Source of the DNA: Schistocephalus solidus
Lineage: Eukaryota; Platyhelminthes; Cestoda; Diphyllobothriidea; Diphyllobothriidae
Length of the DNA stretch: 64,000 nt
Reading direction: 5' to 3'
Assembly: GCA_017591395.1 (NCBI GenBank)
Contig: WEDG01004599.1
Coordinates: forward strand, 1-64,000
The notes below the pieces were generated by a model that had not been told where the DNA came from, made no database searches, and saw nothing but the letters and a program-made list of their open reading frames with translations. The position numbers and the translations under genes are program-made. Below, in pieces: positions 10,981-20,609 of this stretch (position 1 is its first letter; each line of letters starts with the position of its first letter).

Positions 10981-13893
10981 TGCTAATAGAAGCGAAGATG
11001 CGCGTTCCCGGAAATAAATGAGAAGAAGAGGCGATCACGGGAACCATGGTTTTATTGTCCTGATGTTTCAAAATCAAACAAGATTTCATCGTCGGATGTA
11101 AATTTTGTACCGCGCCTCACAGTATTTATAGGTGGTAACATTTCGGCTAATACGGGATTACTCAGGTTTTTGAATTTGCGTAGAGGAGGGGCCGGGTTGG
11201 GGGTGGAGATTCTCCATCATCTTGCTGCTTGATGAGCATGGTGGTGTTTCATTCTTGGCAATCATCCTTTGCCTGTTCACTGAGTCCGTGGTGGACTGGG
11301 GGAGGGCGGGTGATGGCTGGTTCTCAATCTGGTCGGGGGCCGGAGTTTGCACGTTGGCAGTAGTCGTCAGTACCCTCATCGACCGAAGCTGCCGCCCCAG
11401 GCTGTTAATCTTGGTTGCGATCGCACCTCCGTGTGTATTCGCACCTGCCGGATAAGTGGTTGAGCTGGCCGAGGCGATGACTGTTCCTTCGTCGGGTCTG
11501 GGTTGTGTTGCGATTGCGTGCGTGTCCGCCATGGACTCACCCATGTTCGGATGCACGTTAGGCCCATGTTCACGTTGGCTCTTTCGATCATTAAGCTGCG
11601 TCCGGAGGGCTTGGTAGGCCGTAGGAAGCGTCACACAACGATTTATGGAGGTTGTTCCCGTGTGCCAAGCCTCGATGGTTTCCCTTGCCACGCGGTCACT
11701 TCCCCGACCAAGAATTTCAGCATTCTGGAAGGCGAACGTGTGTCCAGAGTCTGCGCAATGGTCCGCCACCAAAGACAGCGGGTCCATTCTTCTTACCGCC
11801 CTCATGTGTTCTCCGACCCGGGTTTGCAGACGTTTCCCGGTTTCTCCAATGTAGTTGACTGCGCAGGAATTGCATTGAACCCGATAGATGACGTTTGTGG
11901 TTTCACCTCGGGGCAGGGGGCCTTAGGCCTCATAACCAGATGTCGAATGGTTGACTCCGGCCGGTGGGCGATGCCGATCCCCATCGGTCTTAGGAGACGG
12001 AGACCGCCTCCGAAACACCGTCAATGTATGGCAACGCTCGCCATATCTTTGGCTGTTCGGTCGCTGGCCGTCGGATTTGCCTGCACTGTCTGCTACGTTC
12101 GATGAAGTTGCGGGGATACCCGTTGGCCATGAAGAGGCGTTGGAGGTATCGAAGTTCTGCCTTTCTTTCGCCTGGCTCGCTGCAGTGTGTTTCAGCCCTT
12201 TTGTATAGCGTTCGAACACAACTGCGTTTTGTGACACGACGGATGTTTGCTATGGTAGCTAAGGATTTGGCGGGTACTGGTGGCCTTCCTATACACCGTC
12301 GTTTTAAGGTTCCCGCAGGGTTTTCGATGGACGAGAACGTCTAGGAATGGCAGCTGGTTGTTGACTTCCACCTCCATTGTAAACTGGATGTCAGGGAAAA
12401 TAGAATTCAAGCTGTCATGAAATTCCTTGACCATATCCCGCTTGATGATGACAAAGGTATCGTCCACATACCGAGTCCAGAATTTCGGTTTGTAATTTGC
12501 GAAAACCAGGGTCTCTAATTTTTTTGGAGAACTGCCTCTGCGATGAAGCCCGAAAGTGGCGATCCCATTGGCGTCCCCTTGACCTGCTCATACGTTGTTC
12601 CTTCCGAAAGTGAAGTACGTCTTCAGGCAGAATTTTTAAGAGCTGGATGAGATGTCTCCCTTTCACCGTCTCGGCCGTCTCGTTGTACCTGCTCTCGAGC
12701 AGTTCGCTGACCGTTTCGACTGCCAGGCCTTGTGGGATTGCGGTGAAGAGAGAGGTGACATCGAATGACACCATCACCTCGTCTGCAGTAATTTGCACTC
12801 CCTGGAGCTGTTGCAGGAATTGAGTCGCTGAACAGACCGTCGTGGTCGCGTCCGAGGTGAGCGACCGCAAATTTCGGAAAAAGCCATTTCGCCAGATGAA
12901 AGGTTGGTGCACCGCGCAATGACACGATTGGCCGGAGGGGATACCAGCCTTGTGTACTTTTGGTAGTCCGTAGAACCTTGCTGCGGCCGCGTCTATTGGT
13001 TTAATGGCCAGTCGTACCGACTTAGTAATGGCCTTGTTCTTTTTGCATGTCGGCGAGTGTCTTGTCGAGTTCCGTTACAAGTTTCTTCATCGGTTCATCG
13101 TCACATGGTAGGTACGCCTGTCGGTCCTCCAGTAAAGGCCTTGGCCTTCTGGATGTAGTCTGTCTTATTCATCACTACTGTGGAGCGTCCTTTGTCGGCT
13201 GGCAGAATCACGATGCGGTGTCAGCCCTCAGTGTCTTGAGAGCACTCTGTTCCGCTCTGGAAATGATTGCACGTGGTTTGTGCGCCATCACCAAAGAGGT
13301 TATCTGCTGCCGAATAAGGTGCTTTGTTTCGTCGGATTCCCCGGTTTGTTTGAGAATAGACTCGACAGTGGCCACGAGATTTACCGGATCGGCGTCTGCG
13401 ATGTTAAAGCAAGCTTCATGACTCAGCACTTTCAATTGTGCAGGTGACAACTGCTTCGATGACATATTGTGCACCAGAACTTTGTTCTCTTCTTGAGATG
13501 AATGGTTTATATTTCGAAGCTTATCCGCCAGCTCCGCATCTCTCGTTGCTCGTAGTTCTCTGGCCCGTTTATCAATCACCTGCTGCAGCAGCCTGACTCC
13601 GTCCTCGCCGATTAGTTCAGCGCACTGTGCAACCGCTTGGTTCAAAACCCCATTGTATTTGCGAAGTCGAAGATGGCAGTCTTGGAGAAGCACCCGAATC
13701 ATTCGTCTGCTATGTTGTGTCACCCACCTTTTCGCCAGACTTGTGTTCACCGGTGGCTTGTAGGACAAGCTTTTCGGAAGAACGTGATTGTCAAGGCATC
13801 TGTGAAGGAATTGAATTTGCGCGTACGTTGATGACAGACGAAGGGCAAATATTTCCCAACGTCGTGCTGACTCAAGCGCTTCGCGCCCAAACA
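10977..13893 (-). mobile_element. Penelope-like element, family 1, copy A
   Basis: A complete unit of about 2,916 bp on the minus strand, head-to-tail with copy B. In transcription order: N-terminal PLE region (from 13,900 down), RT palm with FDVTSLFTAIP, then the GSPLSG region, YVDD-type catalytic box, LPFLDV motif, a long linker, a GIY-YIG-like region around 11,740-11,910, and a proline/serine-rich tail ending at 11,158. The frame is broken in several places, mostly where homopolymer runs differ from other copies (for example T7 instead of T5 near 12,521). The leftmost 38 bp, absent from copy D, recall the short 3' tail described for Drosophila Penelope. Confidence 0.92.
11158..11805 (-). 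CDS. PLE-1 copy A C-terminal frame (GIY-YIG end plus tail)
   Basis: 215 codons. The GIY-YIG-like core starts just upstream (to about 11,905: VIYRVQCNSC, then NYIGETGKRLQTRVGEH), continuous in the same frame although a start codon is called only at 11,805. It continues with a His/Cys-containing segment (DHCADSGHTFAFQNAEILG) as in endonuclease-bearing PLEs, and ends in a long Pro/Ser/Thr-rich tail of unknown role. The join to the RT frame is broken at a G run (11,916-11,920 on the plus strand). Confidence 0.8.
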   Translation of the reverse strand: MRAVRRMDPLSLVADHCADSGHTFAFQNAEILGRGSDRVARETIEAWHTGTTSINRCVTLPTAYQALRTQLNDRKSQREHGPNVHPNMGESMADTHAIATQPRPDEGTVIASASSTTYPAGANTHGGAIATKINSLGRQLRSMRVLTTTANVQTPAPDQIENQPSPALPQSTTDSVNRQRMIAKNETPPCSSSSKMMENLHPQPGPSSTQIQKPE

Positions 13894-13987
13894 TATTGCT
13901 AATAGAAGCGAAGATGCGCGTTCCCGGAAATAAATGAGAAGAAAAGGCGATCACGGGAACCATAGTTTTATTGTCCTGACGTTTCAA
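13208..13987 (-). CDS. PLE-1 copy A N-terminal RT frame, spanning the tandem junction
   Basis: This frame of 259 codons starts inside the 3' end of copy B and continues without a stop through the unit junction (about 13,893) into copy A. The first ~30 residues (KRQDNKTMVPVIAFSSHLFP) come from the pseudo-LTR of the upstream copy. The body includes the conserved PLE N-terminal region with helical, basic segments. The frame ends early because copy A lacks one G in GCGGGTGTC near 13,212. A transcript able to make the whole protein would have to start in the upstream copy, in line with the tandem organisation known for Penelope. Confidence 0.75.
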   Translation of the reverse strand: MKRQDNKTMVPVIAFSSHLFPGTRIFASISNMFGREALESARRWEIFALRLSSTYAQIQFLHRCLDNHVLPKSLSYKPPVNTSLAKRWVTQHSRRMIRVLLQDCHLRLRKYNGVLNQAVAQCAELIGEDGVRLLQQVIDKRARELRATRDAELADKLRNINHSSQEENKVLVHNMSSKQLSPAQLKVLSHEACFNIADADPVNLVATVESILKQTGESDETKHLIRQQITSLVMAHKPRAIISRAEQSALKTLRADTAS

Positions 13988-16810
13988 AAATCAAACAAGA
14001 TTTCATCGTCGGAGGTAAATTTTGTACCGCGCCTCACAGTATTTATAGGTGGTAACATTTCGGCTAATACGGGATTACTCAGGTTTTTGAATTTGCGTAG
14101 AGGAGGGGCCGGGTTGAGGGTGGAGATTCTCAGTCATCTTGCTGCTTGATGAGCATGGTGGTGTTTCATTCTTGGCAATCATCCTTTGCCTGTTCACTGA
14201 GTCCGTGGTGGACTGGGGGAGGGCGGGTGATGGCTGGTTCTCAATCTGGTCGGGGGCCGGAGTTTGCACGTTGGCAGTAGTCGTCAGTACCCTCATCGAC
14301 CGAAGCTGCCGCCCCAGGCTGTTAATCTTGGTTGCGATCGCACCTCCGTGTGTATTCGCACCTGCCGGATAAGTGGTTGAGCTGGCCGAGGCGATGACTG
14401 TTCCTTCGTCGGGTCTGGGTTGTGTTGCGATTGCGTGCGTGTCCGCCATGGACTCACCCATGTTCGGATGCACGTTAGGCCCATGTTCACGTTGGCTCTT
14501 TCGATCATTAAGCTGCGTCCGGAGGGCTTGGTAGGCCGTAGGAAGCGTCACACAACGATTTATGGAGGTTGTTCCCGTGTGCCAAGCCTCGATGGTTTCC
14601 CTTGCCACGCGGTCACTTCCCCGACCAAGAATTTCAGCATTCTGGAAGGCGAACGTGTGTCCAGAGTCTGCGCAATGGTCCGCCACCAAAGACAGCGGGT
14701 CCATTCTTCTTACCGCCCTCATGTGTTCTCCGACCCGGGTTTGCAGACGTTTCCCGGTTTCTCCAATGTAGTTGACTGCGCAGGAATTGCATTGAACCCG
14801 ATAGATGACGTTTGTGGTTTCACCTCGGGGCAGGGGGCCTTAGGCCTCATAACCAGATGTCGAATGGTTGACTCCGGCCGGTGGGCGATGCCGATCCCCA
14901 TCGGTCTTAGGAGACGGGAGACCGCCTCCGAAACACCGTCAATGTATGGCAACGCTCGCCATATCTTTGGCTGTTCGGTCGCTGGCCGTCGGATTTGCCT
15001 GCACTGTCTGCTACGTTCGATGAAGTTGCGGGGATACCCGTTGGCCATGAAGAGGCGTTGGAGGTATCGAAGTTCTGCCTTTCTTTCGCCTGGCTCGCTG
15101 CGGTGTGTTTCAGCCCTTTTTGTATAGCGTTCGAACACAACTGCGTTTGTGACACGACGGATGTTTGCTATGGTAGCTAAGGATTTGGCGGGTACTGGTG
15201 GCCTTCCTATACACCGTCGTTTTAAGGTTCCCGCAGGGTTTTCGATGGACGAGAACGTCTAGGAATGGCAGCTGGTTGTTGACTTCCACCTCCATTGTAA
15301 ACTGGATGTCAGGGGAAAATAGAATTCAAGCTGTCATGAAATTCCTTGACCATATCCCGCTTGATGATGACAAAGGTATCGTCCACATACCGAGTCCAGA
15401 ATTTCGGTTTGTAATTTGCGAAAACCAGGGTCTCTAATTTTTGGAGAACTGCCTCTGCGATGAAGCCCGAAAGTGGCGATCCCATTGGCGTCCCCTTGAC
15501 CTGCTCATACGTTGTTCCTTCCGAAAGTGAAGTACGTCTTCAGGCAGAATTTTTAAGAGCTGGATGAGATGTCTCCCTTTCACCGTCTCGGCCGTCTCGT
15601 TGTACCTGCTCTCGAGCAGTTCGCTGACCGTTTCGACTGCCAGGCCTTGTGGGATTGCGGTGAAGAGAGAGGTGACATCGAATGACACCATCACCTCGTC
15701 TGCAGTAATTTGCACTCCCTGGAGCTGTTGCAGGAATTGAGTCGCTGAACAGACCGTCGTGGTCGCGTCCGAGGTGAGCGACCGCAAATTTCGGAAAAAG
15801 CCATTTCGCCAGATGAAAGGTTGGTGCACCGCGCAATGACACGATTGGCCGGAGGGGATACCAGCCTTGTGTACTTTTGGTAGTCCGTAGAACCTTGCTG
15901 CGGCCGCGTCTATTGGTTTAATGGCCAGTCGTACCGACTTAGTAATGGCCTTGTTCTTTTTGCATGTCGGCGAGTGTCTTGTCGAGTTCCGTTACAAGTT
16001 TCTTCATCGGTTCATCGTCACATGGTAGGTACGCCTGTCGGTCCTCCAGTAAGGCCTTGGCCTTCTGGATGTAGTCTGTCTTATTCATCACTACTGTGGA
16101 GCGTCCTTTGTCGGCTGGCAGAATCACGATGCGGGTGTCAGCCCTCAGTGTCTTGAGAGCACTCTGTTCCGCTCTGGAAATGATTGCACGTGGTTTGTGC
16201 GCCATCACCAAAGAGGTTATCTGCTGCCGAATAAGGTGCTTTGTTTCGTCGGATTCCCCGGTTTGTTTGAGAATCGACTCGACAGTGGCCACGAGATTTA
16301 CCGGATCGGCGTCTGCGATGTTAAAGCAAGCTTCATGACTCAGCACTTTCAATTGTGCAGGCGACAACTGCTTCGATGACATATTGTGCACCAGAACTTT
16401 GTTCTCTTCTTGAGATGAATGGTTTATATTTCGAAGCTTATCCGCCAGCTCCGCATCTCTCGTTGCTCGTAGTTCTCTGGCCCGTTTATCAATCACCTGC
16501 TGCAGCAGCCTGACTCCGTCCTCGCCGATTAGTTCAGCGCACTGTGCAACCGCTTGGTTCAAAACCCCATTGTATTTGCGCAGTCGAAGATGGCAGTCTT
16601 GGAGGAGCACCCGAATCATTCGTCTGCTATGTTGTGTCACCCACCTTTTCGCCAGACTTGTGTTCACCGGTGGCTTGTAGGACAAGCTTTTCGGAAGCAC
16701 GTGATTGTCAAGGCATCTGTGGAGGAATTGAATTTGCGCGTACGTTGATGACAGACGAAGGGCAAATATTTCCCAACGTCGTGCTGACTCAAGCGCTTCG
16801 CGCCCAAAAA
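13894..16810 (-). mobile_element. Penelope-like element, family 1, copy B
   Basis: The second complete unit, nearly identical to copy A and joined to it and to copy C without spacer. Differences from A, C and D are mainly single-base length changes in runs (for example TTTTT/TTTT near 15,116 and GGGG/GGG near 15,311), plus scattered substitutions. The same protein order is present: PLE N-terminus, RT, linker, GIY-YIG, Pro/Ser-rich tail. High identity indicates recent amplification or gene conversion within the array. Confidence 0.92.
14075..14722 (-). CDS. PLE-1 copy B C-terminal frame (GIY-YIG end plus tail)
   Basis: 215 codons, with a single visible residue change from the copy A frame (SKMTENL versus SKMMENL). 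The G run at 14,833-14,837 breaks its connection to the RT frame, as in copies A and D. Confidence 0.8.
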   Translation of the reverse strand: MRAVRRMDPLSLVADHCADSGHTFAFQNAEILGRGSDRVARETIEAWHTGTTSINRCVTLPTAYQALRTQLNDRKSQREHGPNVHPNMGESMADTHAIATQPRPDEGTVIASASSTTYPAGANTHGGAIATKINSLGRQLRSMRVLTTTANVQTPAPDQIENQPSPALPQSTTDSVNRQRMIAKNETPPCSSSSKMTENLHPQPGPSSTQIQKPE

Positions 16811-16922
16811 TATTGCTAATAGAAGCGAAGATGCGCGTTCCCGGAAATAAATGAGAAGAAGAGGCGATCACGGGAACCATGGTTTTATTGTCCTGACGTT
16901 TCAAAATCAAACAAGATTTCAT
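15939..16922 (-). CDS. PLE-1 copy B N-terminal half of RT protein, spanning the junction
   Basis: 327 codons, the longest intact N-terminal PLE frame in the window. It starts in copy C's 3' region, crosses the unit boundary at about 16,810, and runs to the segment preceding the RT palm (VILPADKGRSTVVMNKTDY, a conserved PLE motif). It ends at DKTLADMQKEQGHY, where one base in the run near 15,955-15,962 differs from copy D, which reads DMQKNKAITKS and stays open. The continuing RT core follows in another frame down to about 15,100. Confidence 0.82.
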   Translation of the reverse strand: MKSCLILKRQDNKTMVPVIASSSHLFPGTRIFASISNIFGREALESARRWEIFALRLSSTYAQIQFLHRCLDNHVLPKSLSYKPPVNTSLAKRWVTQHSRRMIRVLLQDCHLRLRKYNGVLNQAVAQCAELIGEDGVRLLQQVIDKRARELRATRDAELADKLRNINHSSQEENKVLVHNMSSKQLSPAQLKVLSHEACFNIADADPVNLVATVESILKQTGESDETKHLIRQQITSLVMAHKPRAIISRAEQSALKTLRADTRIVILPADKGRSTVVMNKTDYIQKAKALLEDRQAYLPCDDEPMKKLVTELDKTLADMQKEQGHY

Positions 16923-17958
16923 CGTCGGAGGTAAATTTTGTACCGCGCCTCACAGTATTTATAGGTGGTAACATTTCGGCTAATACGGGATTACTCAGGT
17001 TTTTGAATTTGCGTAGAGGAGGGGCCGGGTTGGGGGTGGAGATTCTCAGTCATCTTGCTGCTTGATGAGCATGGTGGTGTTTCATTCTTGGCGATCATCC
17101 TTTGCCTGTTCACTGAGTCCGTGGTGGACTGGGAGGGCGGGTGATGGCTGGTTCTCAATCTGGTCGGGGCCGGAGTTCGCACGTTGGCAGTAGTCGTCAG
17201 TACCCTCATCGACCGAAGCTGCCGCCCCAGGCTGTTAATCTTGGTTGCGATCGCACCTCCGTGTGTATTCGCACCTGCCGGATAAGTGGTTGAGCTGGCC
17301 GAGGCGATGACTGTTCCTTCGTCGGGTCTGGGTTGTGTTGCGATTGCGTGCGTGTCCGCCATGGACTCACCCATGTTCGGATGCACGTTAGGCCCATGTT
17401 CACGTTGGCTCTTTCGATCATTGAGCTGCGTCCGGAGGGCTTGGTAGGCCGTAGGAAGCGTCACACAACGATTTATGGAGGTTGTTCCCGTGTGCCAAGC
17501 CTCGATGGTTTCCCTTGCCACGCGGTCACTTCCCCGACCAAGAATTTCAGCATTCTGGAAGGCGAACGTGTGTCCAGAGTCTGCGCAATGGTCCGCCACC
17601 AAAGACAGCGGGTCCATTCTTCTTACCGCCCTCATGTGTTCTCCGACCCGGGTTTGCAGACGTTTCCCGGTTTCTCCAATGTAGTTGACTGCGCAGGAAT
17701 TGCATTGAACCCGATAGATGACGTTTGTGGTTTCACCTCGGGGCAGGGGGGGCCTTAGGCCTCATAACCAGATGTCGAATGGTTGACTCCGGCCGGTGGG
17801 CGATGCCGATCCCCATCGGTCTTAGGAGACGGGAGACCGCCTCCGAAACACCGTCAATGTATGGCAACGCTCGCCATATCTTTGGCTGTTCGGTCGCTGG
17901 CCGTCGGATTTGCCTGCACTGTCTGCTACGTTCGATGAAGTTGCGGGGATACCCGTTG
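16811..17958 (-). mobile_element. Penelope-like element, family 1, 5'-truncated copy C
   Basis: Only the 3' 1.15 kb is present: the pseudo-LTR, the Pro/Ser tail, the GIY-YIG region and the start of the linker. At about 17,958 the minus-strand copy stops and a plus-strand copy begins. The C-terminal frame (16,991-17,635) has two short G-run deletions relative to A and B. The critical G run at 17,746-17,752 is 7 long here and 5 elsewhere. Confidence 0.9.
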
Positions 17959-18396
17959 AGTCGATTCTCAAACAAACCGGGGAATCCGACGAAACAAAGC
18001 ACCTTATTCGGCAGCAGATAACCTCTTTGGTGATGGCGCACAAACCACGTGCAATCATTTCCAGAGCGGAACAGAGTGCTCTCAAGACACTGAGGGCTGA
18101 CACCCGCATCGTGATTCTGCCAGCCGACAAAGGACGCTCCACAGTAGTGATGAATAAGACAGACTACATCCAGAAGGCCAAGGCCTTACTGGAGGACCGA
18201 CAGGCGTACCTACCATGTGACGATGAACCGATGAAGAAACTTGTAACGGAACTCGACAAGACACTCGCCGACATGCAAAAGAACAAGGCCATTACTAAGT
18301 CGGTACGACTGGCCATTAAACCAATAGACGCGGCCGCAGCAAGGTTCTACGGACTACCAAAAAGTACACAAGGCTGGTATCCCCCTCCGGCCAATC

Positions 18397-19515
18397 GTGT
18401 CATTGCGCGGTGCACCAACCTTTCATCTGGCGAAATGGCTTTTCCGAAATTTGCGGTCGCTCACCTCGGACGCGACCACGACGGTCTGTTCAGCGACTCA
18501 ATTCCTGCAACAGCTCCAGGGAGTGCAAATTACTGCAGACGAGGTGATGGTGTCATTCGATGTCACCTCTCTCTTCACCGCGATCCCACAAGGCCTGGCA
18601 GTCGAAACGGTCAGCGAACTGCTCGAGAGCAGGTACAACGAGACGGCCGAGACGGTGAAAGGGAGACATCTCATCCAGCTCTTAAAATTCTGCCTGAAGA
18701 CGTACTTCACTTTCGAAGGAACAACGTATGAGCAGGTCAAGGGGACGCCAATGGGATCGCCACTTTCGGGCTTCATCGCAGAGGCAGTTCTCCAAAAATT
18801 AGAGACCCTGGTTTTCGCAAATTACAAACCGAAATTCTGGACTCGGTATGTGGACGATACCTTTGTCATCATCAAGCGGGATATGGTCAAGGAATTTCAT
18901 GACAGCCTGAATTCTATTTTCCCTGACATCCAGTTTACAATGGAGGTGGAAGTCAACAACCAGCTGCCATTCCTAGACGTTCTCGTCCATCGAAAACCCT
19001 GCGGGAACCTTAAAACGACGGTGTATAGGAAGGCCACCAGTACCCGCCAAATCCTTAGCTACCATAGCAAACATCCGTCGTGTCACAAACGCAGTTGTGT
19101 TCGAACGCTATACAAAAGGGCTGAAACACACTGCAGCGAGCCAGGCGAAAGAAAGGCAGAACTTCGATACCTCCAACGCCTCTTCATGGCCAACGGGTAT
19201 CCCCGCAACTTCATCGAACGTAGCAGACAGTGCAGGCAAATCCGACGGCCAGCGACCGAACAGCCAAAGATATGGCGAGCGTTGCCATACATTGACGGTG
19301 TTTCGGAGGCGGTCTCCCGTCTCCTAAGACCGATGGGGATCGGCATCGCCCACCGGCCGGAGTCAACCATTCGACATCTGGTTATGAGGCCTAAGGCCCC
19401 CTGCCCCGAGGTGAAACCACAAACGTCATCTATCGGGTTCAATGCAATTCCTGCGCAGTCAACTACATTGGAGAAACCGGGAAACGTCTGCAAACCCGGG
19501 TCGGAGAACACATGA
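18397..19515 (+). CDS. PLE-1 copy D RT core frame
   Basis: 372 codons, the best-preserved RT core of this family. Landmarks: FDVTSLFTAIP (motif with catalytic Asp), GTPMGSPLSGFIAE, TRYVDDTFVI (catalytic YVDD), NNQLPFLDVLV, and a Cys/Arg-rich linker (RSRQCRQIRRP). Upstream residues lie in a different frame (17,910-18,731), and the GIY-YIG follows in a third frame after the C run at 19,397-19,401. The protein would copy its own RNA. Family knowledge: Penelope RTs are related to telomerase, and GIY-YIG nicks the target. Confidence 0.88.
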   Translation: MSLRGAPTFHLAKWLFRNLRSLTSDATTTVCSATQFLQQLQGVQITADEVMVSFDVTSLFTAIPQGLAVETVSELLESRYNETAETVKGRHLIQLLKFCLKTYFTFEGTTYEQVKGTPMGSPLSGFIAEAVLQKLETLVFANYKPKFWTRYVDDTFVIIKRDMVKEFHDSLNSIFPDIQFTMEVEVNNQLPFLDVLVHRKPCGNLKTTVYRKATSTRQILSYHSKHPSCHKRSCVRTLYKRAETHCSEPGERKAELRYLQRLFMANGYPRNFIERSRQCRQIRRPATEQPKIWRALPYIDGVSEAVSRLLRPMGIGIAHRPESTIRHLVMRPKAPCPEVKPQTSSIGFNAIPAQSTTLEKPGNVCKPGSENT

Positions 19516-19593
19516 GGGCGGTAAGAAGAATGGACCCGCTGTCTTTGGTGGCGGACCATTGCGCAGACTCTGGACACACGTTCGCCTTCCAGA

Positions 19594-20160
19594 ATGCTGA
19601 AATTCTTGGTCGGGGAAGTGACCGCGTGGCAAGGGAAACCATCGAGGCTTGGCACACGGGAACAACCTCCATCAAATCGTTGTGTGACGCTTCCTACGGC
19701 CTACCAAGCCCTCCGGACGCAGCTCAATGATCGAAAGAGCCAACGTGAACATGGGCCTAACGTGCATCCGAACATGGGTGAGTCCATGGCGGACACGCAC
19801 GCAATCGCAACACAACCCAGACCCGACGAAGGAACAGTTATCGCCTCGGCCAGCTCAACCACTTATCCGGCAGGTGCGAATACACACGGAGGTGCGATCG
19901 CAACCAAGATTAACAGCCTGGGGCGGCAGCTTCGGTCGATGAGGGTACTGACGACTACTGCCAACGTGCAAACTCCGGCCCCCGACCAGATTGAGAACCA
20001 GCCATCACCCGCCCTCCCCCAGTCCACCACGGACTCAGTGAACAGGCAAAGGATGATCGCCAAGAATGAAACACCACCATGCTCATCAAGCAGCAAGATG
20101 ACTGAGAATCTCCACCCCCAACCCGGCCCCTCCTCTACGCAAATTCAAAAACCTGAGTAA
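19594..20160 (+). CDS. PLE-1 copy D C-terminal frame
   Basis: The end of the GIY-YIG region plus the Pro/Ser-rich tail. A run of three A (CATCAAATCG near 19,675) replaces two A in other copies and splits the frame between 19,512-19,730 and 19,594-20,160. Otherwise it matches copies A and B. Confidence 0.75.
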   Translation: MLKFLVGEVTAWQGKPSRLGTREQPPSNRCVTLPTAYQALRTQLNDRKSQREHGPNVHPNMGESMADTHAIATQPRPDEGTVIASASSTTYPAGANTHGGAIATKINSLGRQLRSMRVLTTTANVQTPAPDQIENQPSPALPQSTTDSVNRQRMIAKNETPPCSSSSKMTENLHPQPGPSSTQIQKPE

Positions 20161-20222
20161 TCCCGTATTAGCCGAAATGTTACCACCTATAAATACTGTG
20201 AGGCGCGGTACAAAATTTACCT

Positions 20223-20258
20223 CCGACGATGAAATCTTGTTTGATTTTGAAACGTCAG
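20223..20258 (+). ncRNA. Hammerhead-ribozyme-like core, PLE-1 (copy D)
   Basis: CCGACGATGAAATC, a TTGTTT loop, then GATTTTGAAACGTC. This fits the hammerhead layout CUGANGA, helix II, GAAA, with one core deviation (U4 is C). Equivalent minus-strand positions are near 11,061-11,097, 13,977-14,013 and 16,893-16,928. PLEs are known to carry hammerhead motifs in their pseudo-LTRs. Helices I and III were not resolved, so activity is uncertain. Confidence 0.4.
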
Positions 20259-20423
20259 GACAATAAAACCATGGTTCCCGTGATCGCCTCTTCTTCTCAT
20301 ATATATATTCCATTCCATCATATGCTACACGTCGCTATGCGACCGCCTGCGAGGGCTCTAGTCTGAGCTCCAGGGCACAACGGAACATGCATGTTCCTTA
20401 AGCAGATCGGTGAGCCCCACACT

Positions 20424-20426
<3 letters not shown>

Positions 20427-20476
<50 letters not shown>
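20427..20476. repeat. (TA)n microsatellite, about 50 bp
   Basis: An uninterrupted alternating TA tract next to the 3' end of the minus-strand PLE-2 copy. Apparent open frames rich in Ile/Tyr across it are repeat artefacts. Confidence 0.95.
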
Positions 20477-20479
<3 letters not shown>

Positions 20480-20573
20480 TGAAGATTCGAGGTCCATATA
20501 TCTTATCGAGCTCATCATCCCCCGAAGAAGACAAATAAGAAGGGACGAGTTCATGGACCGGAATGTATTTTGA

Positions 20574-20609
20574 CTGACGTTTTGGAAACCTCCTCATTTC
20601 AATCATCAG
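20574..20609 (-). ncRNA. Hammerhead-like core, PLE-2 minus copy (decayed)
   Basis: Minus strand: CTGATGATTGAAATGAGG, then GGTTTCCAAAACGTCAG. The first core box is perfect. The second reads AAAA where the plus copy (24,597-24,632) has GAAA, which would be expected to inactivate it. Confidence 0.4.

Larger units (their letters stand above)
17959..20300 (+). mobile_element. Penelope-like element, family 1, inverted copy D
   Basis: A plus-strand copy, 5'-truncated within the N-terminal region (starts at ESILKQTGESDE), running to its 3' end at 20,300 beside a short (TA)n. Compared with A-C it lacks the final ~38 bp. It keeps the longest RT frame (18,397-19,515). With copy C it forms a 5'-to-5' inverted junction with one or two bases of overlap. 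Confidence 0.92.

Noticed and set aside
11503..12105. A 200-codon plus-strand open frame in the PLE-1 region, repeated as 235 codons at 14,420-15,127
   Set aside because: It is the antisense shadow of the PLE GIY-YIG/linker region. It recurs only because the element is repeated, and carries no domain.
13208..13987. Host telomerase or group II intron RT as the origin of the YVDD protein
   Set aside because: Penelope-specific motifs (ADKG region, GSPLSG, LPFLDV) and the linked GIY-YIG domain fit a PLE.
10977..16810. CRISPR-like or satellite interpretation of the regular repeats
   Set aside because: The repeat unit is a 2.9-kb coding retroelement and the context is eukaryotic.
20318..20606. 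Ile/Tyr-rich open frames on both strands
   Set aside because: They are the translation of a (TA)n microsatellite.
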